NCBI GenBank assembly: GCA_029565675.1
Contig: JAKQNP010000032.1
Coordinates: 248,001 to 312,000 of the forward strand
Direction of reading: 5' to 3'
DNA from: a bacterium
GTDB taxonomy: Bacteria > Zhuqueibacterota > Zhuqueibacteria > Residuimicrobiales > Oceaniaggregativiventaceae
Length of the DNA: 64,000 bases
Part shown: in pieces, positions 55,905 through 64,000 of the stretch
How the letters are laid out: the number at the start of each line of letters is the position of its first letter
How positions within the stretch are numbered: position 1 is the stretch's first letter
The notes under the pieces: generated by a model
What the model was told of the DNA's origin: nothing
Databases searched by the model: none
The model's input: only the letters and a program-made list of their open reading frames with translations
Translations under genes and position numbers: made by a program

Positions 55905-56207
55905 TCAGGAAGCGGGCAAGGTGATGCGCCGTTTGGCTGCATCCGCATTGGCCCGATAAAAGATACCGACATGGCCGATCAAACCGACCTGATGGCAATG
56001 ACAGGCTGCCGCAATTTCAGCGCACAACTCTTTCCTTGAATCCTTGAATTCCAGAAACCGGATTTTGATCAATTCGTGGTTATCAAGCGCCTCATCGATC
56101 GCTGCGCTGACCGCCTCGGTTAATCCGGCCTTACCGATTATGATCACCGAACTCAATGGATTGGCCAGCCCACGCAGATATCGCCGCTGCGATCCTTTTA
56201 GTTCCAT
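55905..56207 (-). CDS. YhbY-family RNA-binding protein (CRM domain)
   Basis: A 100-residue CRM-domain protein. The signature is LKGSQRRYLRGLANPLSSVIIIGKAGLTEAV, followed by LDNHELIKIRFLE and the glycine-rich loop QVGLIGHVGIFYR. Family members bind pre-50S ribosomal particles. Here it lies between an acyl-ACP thioesterase and an acyltransferase in a close - strand run. Confidence 0.9.
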   Translation of the reverse strand: MELKGSQRRYLRGLANPLSSVIIIGKAGLTEAVSAAIDEALDNHELIKIRFLEFKDSRKELCAEIAAACHCHQVGLIGHVGIFYRANADAAKRRITLPAS

Positions 56208-56232
56208 ATCTCACCCATGCATTTTTCGCTGC

Positions 56233-56397
56233 TCAAGTTTTTATTGCCAGCGACCACAATCGCCGGCACATGAATTTTTCGCTCTGGTCGACCGGTGTTT
56301 CCAGCTGCAAAAGATTGGCGTGGGGATAGATTGGCTTCCCCATTTGCCCACAAGACACCACGGTGCAACCTAGGAAAAGCGGAATAAAGGCTGCCAT
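56233..56397 (-). CDS. Possible small lipoprotein, LptM-like
   Basis: A 54-codon frame with a hydrophobic leader, lipobox-like TVVSC and the motif CGQMGKPIYP, which resembles the CGxKGPLYxP start of small LptM/YifL lipoproteins. It overlaps the end of the thioesterase gene by 28 bases and has no clear ribosome site; the frame is open further, to 56445, which adds a basic n-region. The call rests on a short motif only. Confidence 0.28.
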   Translation of the reverse strand: MAAFIPLFLGCTVVSCGQMGKPIYPHANLLQLETPVDQSEKFMCRRLWSLAIKT

Positions 56398-57125
56398 TGG
56401 CTTTGGGCCCGAATCAACTCGCGATTGCTTGACCGTTCCACACAACGATGATAAAAAACGGCGCTGCTGTTTCGGTCTTTAAAGCTGCTGCAAAGGATCT
56501 CATCACCCAACCGCGCCTCTGCGCGAAAATTGATCTCCAGATGCTGCACTTTTTGCTCGTGCAGAATATCGTTCGGAACCGTTTCCAGGATCCATTCGAT
56601 ATAGTTGATGTTGTTGACATGCTGGTTGATATCCAAATCGTAATAACGAACCCTAAAATTCCTTTCGATTTCGGCGCCTGTAAAAGGTTCCTTTGGTACA
56701 GTCAGTGCCGGTTGATGCGGTACTGCCAGACGCTCCAAAATCCACTGCGGGACATGGCAGGGACGCCGAGTTGCGATATCGACCACCAGCCAGTTGCTTT
56801 GCCCCTGAACCAGTTTCTTGCCATCCGCATCATCAATGGCAAAGGCCCGCAAGGCATAAAAACGGTCAAAACCGGATGGCCAGGTTGTGATCCGTATGTT
56901 TTCCCGCCATTGCGGATAGGAATATATGGTTAATTTTAGATAGGATAAAGCCCAAAACAAGTTTTTCGCTTGCATCTGGTCAAATCCCACTCCAAGGCTG
57001 TCAGCGTGATCTGCCGCGACTTCCTGGAAGCAATCAGCAGCCACGGTCACCTTCATCACCCCGGTCGCATCCACATCGCTGGTGCGCAGTTGGAAAATTG
57101 CCTGCTTTTGCAGGGCGTCGATCAC
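56370..57125 (-). CDS. Acyl-ACP thioesterase (FatA/FatB family)
   Basis: A 251-residue double-hotdog enzyme that releases fatty acids from acyl carrier protein. The N-terminal hotdog has FWALSYLKLTIYSYPQWRENI with TWPSGFDRFYALRAF; the catalytic region in the second hotdog is DINQHVNNINYIEWILE, with Asn and His in the family positions. It starts 9 bases after the amidase stop, so it is co-transcribed with it. Confidence 0.88.
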   Translation of the reverse strand: MIDALQKQAIFQLRTSDVDATGVMKVTVAADCFQEVAADHADSLGVGFDQMQAKNLFWALSYLKLTIYSYPQWRENIRITTWPSGFDRFYALRAFAIDDADGKKLVQGQSNWLVVDIATRRPCHVPQWILERLAVPHQPALTVPKEPFTGAEIERNFRVRYYDLDINQHVNNINYIEWILETVPNDILHEQKVQHLEINFRAEARLGDEILCSSFKDRNSSAVFYHRCVERSSNRELIRAQSQWQPLFRFS

Positions 57126-57134
57126 AACACCTCC

Positions 57135-58301
57135 TCAACGATAAAAATCCAAAATGCCTTCGCAGAGCCAATTCGCCACCGCTTGTCGGTTGTTGGCGAT
57201 CACCAGCCGGTCCTGATCGCGGATATTTCGGATATTGCCCAGCTCGATATAGACAGTCGCTGGTTGGAGATGGCGAAGCATGAACAGGTTCCGCGTCTCC
57301 ACATGACCGCTGTATCCTCTGCCAGGCTGGTTGGCGGCGTATTTTGCTTTTATGGCCTGGTAAAGCTTTCGTGCCAGATCTTTGCTCTTTTTGCTGGTTT
57401 TTTGGTAATAATAAAAGATGTCGATGCGCTTGGCATTGCTGCGCGAATCCACATGTAAAATGATGGCGGTCTGCGCAATGCGTTCTCCGCCGTTCTGTCG
57501 ATACAGAGAATTGACAAGTGTTGCCCGATCTCTGAGGCGTATCGTGTTATCAGCGGAAATTGCCTTTTTGCCATAATAATATTCGTCGCGGTCTGATTTC
57601 AACAGAGCGTCATCGCGAATACCATCGTTGGGATCCTGGACAATGACATAGACACGCGCACCGTGTTCCAACAACCGTTTGGCCAGGCGCAAGGTGATGT
57701 CGTAGGCATATTCGTCTTCGCAGAGAAAAGCAGAGCCGCGTTTTCCGATGGCCCCTGGATCAGGGCCTCCATGACCGCTGATCAGATAAAAAAACTTGCC
57801 GCTCAGACGCTGATCTCGCAACGCCACTTCGCTATTATCGGGACCGAAAATCGGCCAAGATCCATTTTTACGAACGGGTTGTTCGGCCTGCATGCGCTGA
57901 GGCAGCAAGTGCAGCGGCACCCACAATTCACGATCCGCGATGTAGCGTGCACTTTTTTGTCCTGCGCGAACCACTTGCTCATTGTATTCCTGTATCTTTT
58001 TGGCGTGCTGATAATCGCTAAATCCCAGAGTGGTGCGAATGCTCTTGCCATCATAAGAAAATTTCTGGATCGGCATTCGATAGCGACGAGACAAAACCAA
58101 ACGATTGGCAGCAAGCCCTTCTTGGTCGGCATTGATTTCTAAAAAGAGTTGCAAACAAGACCGGTTGTCCGGTAACTGATAACGGCGCAGCAACGCCAAA
58201 ATTCCTTCTCCGGCCTGTGGCTGGGCAAGAACATATTCCTGGGCTGTTCCACCCGTAAAAGCGGCCAATATGAGCAAACCGATGATTACCAATCGCATCA
58301 A
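57135..58301 (-). CDS. Exported N-acetylmuramoyl-L-alanine amidase (Amidase_3)
   Basis: A 388-residue zinc amidase that cuts the stem peptide from murein. After a signal peptide (LVIIGLLILAAFTGGTAQ) and an N-terminal region of about 150 residues without a clear domain, the catalytic domain shows the zinc His in ISGHGGPDPGAIGKRG, the Glu in LCEDEYAYD, the second His in IILHVDSRSN and the catalytic Glu in VYIELGNIRNIRDQDRL. It is the first gene of the - strand group. Confidence 0.88.
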   Translation of the reverse strand: MMRLVIIGLLILAAFTGGTAQEYVLAQPQAGEGILALLRRYQLPDNRSCLQLFLEINADQEGLAANRLVLSRRYRMPIQKFSYDGKSIRTTLGFSDYQHAKKIQEYNEQVVRAGQKSARYIADRELWVPLHLLPQRMQAEQPVRKNGSWPIFGPDNSEVALRDQRLSGKFFYLISGHGGPDPGAIGKRGSAFLCEDEYAYDITLRLAKRLLEHGARVYVIVQDPNDGIRDDALLKSDRDEYYYGKKAISADNTIRLRDRATLVNSLYRQNGGERIAQTAIILHVDSRSNAKRIDIFYYYQKTSKKSKDLARKLYQAIKAKYAANQPGRGYSGHVETRNLFMLRHLQPATVYIELGNIRNIRDQDRLVIANNRQAVANWLCEGILDFYR

Positions 58302-58700
58302 AAGCCGTGTCCTCTTCCCGTTCGACTTGACAATGACTGTGCTCCTAACCGTAGAAAGCCTGGAAAATTATGCAGCTCCTTGTTGTGGAATTGCAAATAC
58401 CCAACGAACAAGGCAGGAAGTCAGTTGATCGATTCTGCCATTAAAGACGAAAGCCAATATCAAGATCTGTCAAAGCAGCAAGGCCAGACTCTCATGAACT
58501 GCGAATCAATTGCAGTTCTGGTATTGAAGATAAAATAATGATATGAAATGAAAAATAAAATCCTTATATTTTTGGAACCAAAAATTGGGAAAAATCGTGC
58601 TGCTGCGAAAGCCACGAATTCATCCTGGGGGCAAAAAATTGTCCAAAATGAAATCCGGTCCGGGAGAAATCCCGGAGAATTCCTTCGAAAGGAGAGGTTT
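58302..58700. other. 399-base gap between divergent genes
   Basis: Separates the amidase (-) from the isomerase (+), so promoters for both must lie here. An AT-rich stretch at 58520-58570 includes TAAAAT and TAATGATATG but no convincing -35. A hairpin sits near the right end (58659-58676). A + strand frame open from 58548 joins the isomerase gene in frame but has no ribosome site. Confidence 0.45.
58659..58676 (+). other. GAAA-tetraloop hairpin in the isomerase leader
   Basis: TCCGGGA and TCCCGGA form a perfect 7-bp stem closed by a GAAA tetraloop, ending 10 bases before the ribosome site GAAAGGAGAG (58687-58696). GNRA loops on a GC stem are very stable, so it may protect the mRNA or tune translation. 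Confidence 0.5.
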
Positions 58701-59711
58701 ATGAAACGGGTGCTGCCGTTCCTGCTGTTGGCTCTGGCAATCATGCTTGCCTGTGGCAAGAGTATTGATAAATTGAGCGCAGACAGCGAAACTTTTCGCC
58801 TGGCCACAACCCTGGCAGAAAAAATACCGATGCTGAATCCAGAAAAGAACGCCACTTTGGTAAAAGCCAAATCATTCTCTCTCTCTGCCGGCAGTTTGTT
58901 CAAGGAACTGGAAACCAATATGGGGAAAAATATCTCCCAATTGACTGATGCCGACACCACCGAACTGAGTTCGTTCTTGCATCGGGTTCTCAATTCGATG
59001 GTCGAGTCCCGAGTTTTGCTGAATGCTGCACAAACCGAAGGTGTTGCCGTCGACTCGACCCAGGTCGACAGCGTTGTGCAAACCTTCTTCCGCAACAACG
59101 GTGGTGAGGAGCGATTTATGCAGATACTCGAGGCAAACGGCCTCACCCTCGACATCTTGAAAGAGGACATCACTGAAAATCTGATCAAAGAAAATTTTCT
59201 CAACGACAACGTCTTTGCCAACATGCAAATCACGCCAGATGACCTGCAAAATGCCTATAATGAAGACAAGACCACCACAGTGCGCCACATTCTGTTGATG
59301 ACCCAGGGAAAATCACCCGAAGAGAAAGAAACGATCCATAGCCAGATGGAAAACCTGTTGGCCCAAGCCAAGGCTGGAGAAAACTTTTCTGATTTGGCCA
59401 AGAAATACACAGAAGATCCGGGTTCGAAAGAAAACGGTGGGTTGTACGAAGATATTCAACGCGGACAAATGGTCAAAGAATTCGAAGATGCTGCATTTTC
59501 TGTGCCGATTGGCCAGATCAGCGACATCATCGAAACCAGCTATGGTTATCACATTCTCAAGATCGAAGGCCGCAAGAAAGAATCTCGTCCTTTTGATGAA
59601 GTCAAGGCCGCTTTGGAGCGCCAGCTACAAAATCGGATGCGGCAATCTCTGTATACCCAAACGATCGATTCGCTTAAAGCCGCTGAAAAAGTAGAAATCC
59701 TGTTCAATTAA
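58701..59711 (+). CDS. Peptidyl-prolyl isomerase lipoprotein (parvulin, PpiC/PrsA-like)
   Basis: A 336-residue envelope folding factor. The signal ends in a lipobox-like IMLACGKS, giving a lipid anchor, although Met at -3 is unusual. A SurA-type helical N-terminal domain (about 60-190) is followed by a parvulin domain: VRHILLMTQGKSPEEKE, FSDLAKKYTEDPGSKENGG, FSVPIGQISDIIETSYGYHILKIEG. ATG 58701 with GAAAGGAGAG is clearly preferred over 58548. A strong terminator follows. Confidence 0.9.
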   Translation: MKRVLPFLLLALAIMLACGKSIDKLSADSETFRLATTLAEKIPMLNPEKNATLVKAKSFSLSAGSLFKELETNMGKNISQLTDADTTELSSFLHRVLNSMVESRVLLNAAQTEGVAVDSTQVDSVVQTFFRNNGGEERFMQILEANGLTLDILKEDITENLIKENFLNDNVFANMQITPDDLQNAYNEDKTTTVRHILLMTQGKSPEEKETIHSQMENLLAQAKAGENFSDLAKKYTEDPGSKENGGLYEDIQRGQMVKEFEDAAFSVPIGQISDIIETSYGYHILKIEGRKKESRPFDEVKAALERQLQNRMRQSLYTQTIDSLKAAEKVEILFN

Positions 59712-59724
59712 TTCTGTCTGACCA

Positions 59725-59764
59725 TCGCCCGTGTCGGTAGATCTATGACACGGGCGAGCTTTTG
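59725..59764 (+). terminator. Rho-independent terminator after the isomerase
   Basis: An 11-bp perfect stem, TCGCCCGTGTC (59725-59735) with GACACGGGCGA (59747-59757), an 11-nt loop, then GCTTTTG. It isolates the isomerase gene from the channel gene downstream. Confidence 0.85.
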
Positions 59765-59843
59765 TGTTCAGAAGAAACCTGTCCACCCAGCCATGCAAAA
59801 ATTCGAATGTCGCAAATAAGGGTCTGACACCTGCGGTTTGTTC

Positions 59844-61634
59844 ATGAATCTGGCACAAACAACTCGCCGTCTTTTTTCTCGCTACCTCAAAACCAGAGGA
59901 AGGCTCGTCTTTGCCAGCGTCATCGTTGGAATCATCGCTGGTTTGGGTGCAATTCTGTTTTTTGCGCTTTTGCAGGGAGCTGCTCACCTCTGTTTGCACA
60001 ATCTGGCGCACTATTTTCCGCCTGAACCCAGCGGTGAATTGAGTGGTGTGGAACCCCTCGGCCTGCCCATTCGCCGGTGGGTATTGTTCCTCTTGCCCGC
60101 TCTTGGCGGTCTGATCGCCGGGTGGTTGGTTTTCACCTTTGCGCCAGAGGCTGAGGGACACGGCACCGATGCGGTGATCGACGCTTTTCATCGCAAAAAA
60201 GGGGTCATCCGCAAACGCGTGCCGCTGATCAAGATGTTCTCCTCCATCATCACCATCGGCAGCGGCGGCAGCGCCGGAAGAGAGGGCCCCATCGCCCAAA
60301 TCGGCGCCGGCTTTGGTTCTTACCTCGCCAACCTTCTGCGTTTAAACGACGATGAACGGCGAACGCTTTTAATTGCCGGAGCGGCTGGCGGCATCGGCGC
60401 GATCTTTCGTTCCCCCCTCGGCGGCGCACTGTTTTCAGTAGAGGTGCTTTACAGACGCGATTTCGAGTCCAAAGCGCTCATCCCGGCCTTGCTCTCATCC
60501 ATCGTCGCCTATTCGATATTTGCCTCGCGTTTTGGCTGGGAATTTTTGTTCGAAACCCCCAGGTACATCTTTAACCGTCCAATAGAACTGCTCTTCTACG
60601 CCTTGCTGGGACTGGTTTGTGCCGGTGTCGGATGGTTTTATGTGCGTTTTTTTTATGGCATTCGCGATCGTTTTTTTCATAGGCTCAAGCTGCCAAAGAA
60701 GCTTCGCCCTGCTCTCGGCGGGCTGATGGTCGGCACGGTGGGATTGTTTGCGCCCTATGTGTTGGCATCAGGTTATGGATATTTGCAGCAGGCAATGGAT
60801 GGTTCACTGACCATTTCCTTTATGTTGGCAGCTGTCCTTTTTAAAATTTTCGCCACCTCTTTCACGATCAGCTCCGGCGGCAGCGGCGGTGTCTTTGCTC
60901 CTTCCCTATTTATCGGCGGCATGCTGGGCGGCGCTTTTGGGCAAATCATCGATCAGCTTTTTCCGGGAACGCTGAACAATCCCTCCGCTTTTGTTCTGGT
61001 GGGAATGGGTGCCTTTTTTGCCGGCACCGCGAAAGTGCCGATTTCCTCCATGATCATGGTTTCCGAAATGACTGGAGGCTACCAGCTTCTGGTCCCCATG
61101 ATGTTGGCCGGCTCCACTTCTTATGTGGCCAGTTCCCGGGTCAATCTCTATGAAAAACAAGTCGATCGCATGGCCGATTCGATGGCCCACATGGGTGATT
61201 TTACCGTCGATGTTCTGGACACTTTGATGGTCGAACATGCCTATCAGCCGATGGACAACATACCGGTGTTGCACGAAAACTCTCGGGTACAAGATTTCTT
61301 GCCGCAGGTTTTGCCCGAACACCGAGTCACCTATTTCCCGGTCGTCAACGACAAAGAGGTCGTTGGCATCCTGCCGCTCAACAACCTGCGCAACATCATG
61401 CTCGAACAAAAAGAGACGTCTCCGATTGTCGCGCGTGATTTGATGAACAAATCCGTTACCGTCACACCGGGAGAAAGCCTGAAATCAGCGCTGAAAAAAT
61501 TTGTGGCTTACGAATACGGGCAAATACCGGTTGTCGATATCCGCGATGAGAAACGAGTCATCGGCATATTGCGACATGAGGATGTGATCGCCGCTTATCA
61601 TCGTGAAATGATGAGGTTAAAAAACACCCCATGA
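59844..61634 (+). CDS. ClC-family chloride channel/exchanger with CBS pair
   Basis: A 596-residue membrane protein. ClC filter motifs are GSGGSAGREGPIAQIG (with the gating Glu of GREGP), GGIGAIFRSPLGGALFSVEV and GGSGGVFAPSLFIGGMLGG. The C-terminal ~140 residues hold two CBS domains (from about 465) that usually bind nucleotides. The anion-coordinating Ser of the usual GSGIP is replaced in a GSGGS context. ATG 59844 is preferred to TTG 59838. It converges on the antiporter gene with 7 bases between stops. Confidence 0.9.
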   Translation: MNLAQTTRRLFSRYLKTRGRLVFASVIVGIIAGLGAILFFALLQGAAHLCLHNLAHYFPPEPSGELSGVEPLGLPIRRWVLFLLPALGGLIAGWLVFTFAPEAEGHGTDAVIDAFHRKKGVIRKRVPLIKMFSSIITIGSGGSAGREGPIAQIGAGFGSYLANLLRLNDDERRTLLIAGAAGGIGAIFRSPLGGALFSVEVLYRRDFESKALIPALLSSIVAYSIFASRFGWEFLFETPRYIFNRPIELLFYALLGLVCAGVGWFYVRFFYGIRDRFFHRLKLPKKLRPALGGLMVGTVGLFAPYVLASGYGYLQQAMDGSLTISFMLAAVLFKIFATSFTISSGGSGGVFAPSLFIGGMLGGAFGQIIDQLFPGTLNNPSAFVLVGMGAFFAGTAKVPISSMIMVSEMTGGYQLLVPMMLAGSTSYVASSRVNLYEKQVDRMADSMAHMGDFTVDVLDTLMVEHAYQPMDNIPVLHENSRVQDFLPQVLPEHRVTYFPVVNDKEVVGILPLNNLRNIMLEQKETSPIVARDLMNKSVTVTPGESLKSALKKFVAYEYGQIPVVDIRDEKRVIGILRHEDVIAAYHREMMRLKNTP

Positions 61635-61641
61635 TCTGTTG

Positions 61642-63144
61642 CTAAATGGCCAACAGAGCGACCGCTGTATAGAGAAGAGCTGACACCAACGCCGCTGCGG
61701 TCGCCAATGGCAGTTGCGTCAACACATGATCCATCAAATCACCACAGCAAGCCAAAGAAGAGAGAATTGTGGTATCAGAAATGGGTGAGCAATTATCACC
61801 ATAAACCGAGCCGCCGGTTACCGCGGCAAAACAAAGGGTGATAAAAAACGGATCCGGGTGAACAGACCAGGCCAGCGGCATGGCTATCGGAAAAACCACA
61901 GCATAAGTCCCCCAGGAAGTCCCAATGCTGAAAGAGATCAACATGGTGATAAAAAGCAAGATCGCCGGCAATAAAAAAGGCGCAATCATGTGACTGGTGG
62001 TCCGGATGATAAACTGAGCCGTGCCCAGAGCACCGGATACTGACCCCATTGTCACAGCCAAGCCCAATATCACCGCTCCGATCGTCACCCCTTTACAACC
62101 ATCAATAAATCCTTCCATGATATCTTTGAGCGCCATTCCCTTACATGCGGCAACAATCATGGCGCTCAACACGGCCAGCATGAAAGCCTCGGAGACCCGC
62201 AGTTTCCCGAACAGCAGATAAGGCAAAATCGCCACCCCCAGCAGAACTCCAATCGGCACGAGAAAGTCCGCCCAACCAACCCGATACGATTGTGGAACTT
62301 TCATCACACACAATTCATTCGACACCAGCGGTGCAGCACCATCGCGGTTCAATTTGTTCTCCTCGCGCGCCCGGATGATTGCCTGATGCATGCGCCGACC
62401 GCACCAGGGCAGTTTTTCCCAGCTGAAGAAAAAAGTAAGCAAAACAGCTATCCATGAATAGAAATTGTAAGGAATAGCTTTGAACAAGTAGCTTTGGCTA
62501 ACCTGGAGATCGGCGAAAAGCGGAGTGGTGCCGACGATCAAACTGCCAATATAGATCGGCCAGACATTGAACGGCAAAAGAGTTGCAATCGGTGACGCCG
62601 TTGAATCGATGATATAGGTCAACTCTTCGTGGCTTACTTTTTTGGCATCACAGACCGGCCGCGAAGTTGAACCTGCCAATACGGTGCTGATCGTTCCACC
62701 TTGATGGAAAACCACGCCGAGCAAAAATGCAAAAAGTTTGGCACTGCGAGGGTCGCGCACAAAACGGGTGCCAATGCGTTGTGCAAAAAAAAGAGCCCCG
62801 CCGGTTTTGGTCCATAAACCGATCAATCCACCCAAACACCACAGATACACCAGCAAAATTTCGCCATATTTCTGGCTGCCGATCGAAGGGATGAGAAACT
62901 CTTGTACAACATTGATTTTCCCGCTGATCAGACCGCCTGCCAGAATTCCAAAAAAAAGCGATAAAATCACTTCGCGGGTTAAAAAACAAAGGGATATGGT
63001 CAACAACGGCGGCACGAGAGACCACAAGCCGAAATCACCGCTGTTGTTTTCCCTCAACCAATCCGTTTGCGTGCGGATGATCACCACTGCTGTCAGGACA
63101 AACAAGATGAACAGAATTTTGCGAGGTTTCAAACCATACCTCAT
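61642..63144 (-). CDS. Na+/H+ antiporter, NhaC family
   Basis: A 500-residue membrane protein with 11-12 helices. The family motifs include VVFHQGGTISTVLAGSTSRPVCD, SHEELTYIIDSTASPIATLLPFNVWP and the late TSWGTYAVVFPIAMPL ... GSVYGDNCSPISDTTILSS. It exchanges Na+ or a small organic cation for H+. Its ATG overlaps the stop of the symporter gene upstream by ATGA, so the two are translationally coupled. Confidence 0.9.
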   Translation of the reverse strand: MRYGLKPRKILFILFVLTAVVIIRTQTDWLRENNSGDFGLWSLVPPLLTISLCFLTREVILSLFFGILAGGLISGKINVVQEFLIPSIGSQKYGEILLVYLWCLGGLIGLWTKTGGALFFAQRIGTRFVRDPRSAKLFAFLLGVVFHQGGTISTVLAGSTSRPVCDAKKVSHEELTYIIDSTASPIATLLPFNVWPIYIGSLIVGTTPLFADLQVSQSYLFKAIPYNFYSWIAVLLTFFFSWEKLPWCGRRMHQAIIRAREENKLNRDGAAPLVSNELCVMKVPQSYRVGWADFLVPIGVLLGVAILPYLLFGKLRVSEAFMLAVLSAMIVAACKGMALKDIMEGFIDGCKGVTIGAVILGLAVTMGSVSGALGTAQFIIRTTSHMIAPFLLPAILLFITMLISFSIGTSWGTYAVVFPIAMPLAWSVHPDPFFITLCFAAVTGGSVYGDNCSPISDTTILSSLACCGDLMDHVLTQLPLATAAALVSALLYTAVALLAI

Positions 63145-64000
63145 ACTTTTAAATCTTGCCTGGAAATTTCCTTTTCCGAAGCCGCCACCAACGCTGCAAC
63201 TGCCGCATCACTGGTGATGTTAACCACCGTGCGAAACATATCCAGGATGCGTTCCACTCCCAAAATCAACGCGATGCCTTCCAGGGGTATGCCTATTTGT
63301 TTGAGAACGATCACCAACATCAATATCCCGACACCAGGCGCTCCGGCCGTACCGATGGACGCCAACAGCGCCGTCAAGACCAAAGTAAGTTGAGCGCTCA
63401 AATTCAGCTCGATGCCATAGACCTGCGCGATAAACAGAGCAGAAACAGCTTGGTACAATGCCGTCCCATCCATGTTGATCGTTGCACCCAGGGGCAGGAC
63501 AAAACTCGCAATGTCATTCTTGATCCCCAGATTCTCTTCGCTGCACCGAATCGTTACCGGCAAAGTCGCCGAACTTGAACTTGTGCTGAAAGCGATGAGC
63601 TGAGCCGGTCGAAGCCCTGCCAGGAATTGCCCGTATTTCAAGGGGGTGAACATTCCGACCACCAAAGGATAAATCAGCAGCAAGATCAACTGCCCCAAAA
63701 TAACCACACCGGCATAACGCATCAGGGCAAAGAGAATTGCGACCCCAAACGAACCCACAACTGAGGCGATAAGAGCAAATACACCAAATGGCGCCAACAG
63801 GATAATCAAGTCGACAATTTTTGTCATGATTTCATTGATGCCGACAAAAAAACCGGTAACCGGCTGCATTCGCAACGGATCCAGCAGCGACAGCGCAATA
63901 CCCAGAAATAGGGCAAAAAAGATCACCTGCAACATATTGCCCTGACTCATCGCTTGGATTGGATTTTCCGGGATAATATCGAGCAATATTTGAATGATCG
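63141..64000 (-). CDS. Dicarboxylate/amino acid:cation symporter (DAACS, GltP/DctA type), 5' end cut by window
   Basis: The frame runs off the right edge, reading I-I-Q-I-L-L-D-I-I-P-E-N-P, so about a third of the usual ~420 residues is missing. Core family motifs are intact: FSTSSSSATLPVT (hairpin loop 1), LPLGATINMDGTALYQAV (substrate and Na+ site), ASIGTAGAPGVGILML (hairpin loop 2) and ERILDMFRTVVNITSDAA. It takes up C4-dicarboxylates or acidic amino acids. The TTG at 63986 is not the true start. Confidence 0.92.
   Translation of the reverse strand, partial: IIQILLDIIPENPIQAMSQGNMLQVIFFALFLGIALSLLDPLRMQPVTGFFVGINEIMTKIVDLIILLAPFGVFALIASVVGSFGVAILFALMRYAGVVILGQLILLLIYPLVVGMFTPLKYGQFLAGLRPAQLIAFSTSSSSATLPVTIRCSEENLGIKNDIASFVLPLGATINMDGTALYQAVSALFIAQVYGIELNLSAQLTLVLTALLASIGTAGAPGVGILMLVIVLKQIGIPLEGIALILGVERILDMFRTVVNITSDAAVAALVAASEKEISRQDLKV

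Noticed and set aside
61635-61660. Small hairpin TCTGTTG/CAACAGA between the convergent channel and antiporter genes
   Set aside because: Only 7 bp, mostly inside the antiporter's last codons, and no T-run on either strand, so not called as a terminator.

Overview
This window is bacterial, about 50% GC, densely coded, and carries two unrelated kinds of content. The best clue to the host is three secreted proteins (genes starting at 41865, 43779 and 47384) that end in a type IX secretion (Por) C-terminal sorting domain of the 'NYPNPFNP' kind. With PEGA/DUF5683 and Fn3 envelope proteins and a GAFTGA-type sigma-54 activator, this points to the Fibrobacterota-Chlorobiota-Bacteroidota superphylum, most likely Calditrichota or a KSB1-like lineage. 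That placement is inference from protein style, because no rRNA is present.

Layout. 1-10063: mixed housekeeping genes on the + strand. They are a 5'-truncated aminoacyl-histidine dipeptidase, a MacA-like adaptor with two FtsX-type permeases but no ATPase, a decayed subtilase pseudogene, uracil phosphoribosyltransferase, a HAD phosphatase and a six-hairpin glycosidase. 10064-12937: a regulatory block with an NtrC-family activator whose receiver domain has lost every phosphorylation residue, a near-consensus sigma-54 promoter with a TGTACA-N6-TGTACA dyad upstream, a stand-alone canonical receiver, and a possible small RNA on the - strand. 12938-49840: one 37-kb + strand exopolysaccharide (EPS) locus. 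49972-52971: a metallopeptidase, a hotdog thioesterase and a VOC protein. 52960-58301: a - strand set for envelope and lipid functions (amidase, acyl-ACP thioesterase, YhbY, PlsC-like acyltransferase, YkvA, PhzF, exported superoxide dismutase). 58701-64000: PpiC-type isomerase lipoprotein and ClC channel (+), then an NhaC antiporter and a truncated dicarboxylate symporter (-).

How the EPS locus works. Envelope scaffold proteins, a Wza-like exporter, a Wzz-like co-polymerase and a tyrosine kinase come first. Next are a sugar aminotransferase and a rare fusion of the priming phosphoglycosyl transferase with a FlaA1/PglF-like 4,6-dehydratase. Then follows a compact tailoring cassette: asparagine-synthase-like amidotransferase, AMP ligase, NadE-like ATP pyrophosphatase, acyl carrier protein and two paralogous FemAB/GNAT acyltransferases. 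After it come an acetyltransferase, two deacetylases, four glycosyltransferases, Wzx, Wzy and a CapK/PaaK-like ligase. The locus ends with secreted enzymes (parallel beta-helix, heparinase/alginate-lyase-like, SGNH-like) and an N-acetyl-sugar amidotransferase. It resembles exosortase-A EPS loci in gene content but has no exosortase and no PEP-CTERM proteins; the exported proteins carry type IX sorting domains instead. The carrier-protein cassette is the best candidate for an undescribed system here.
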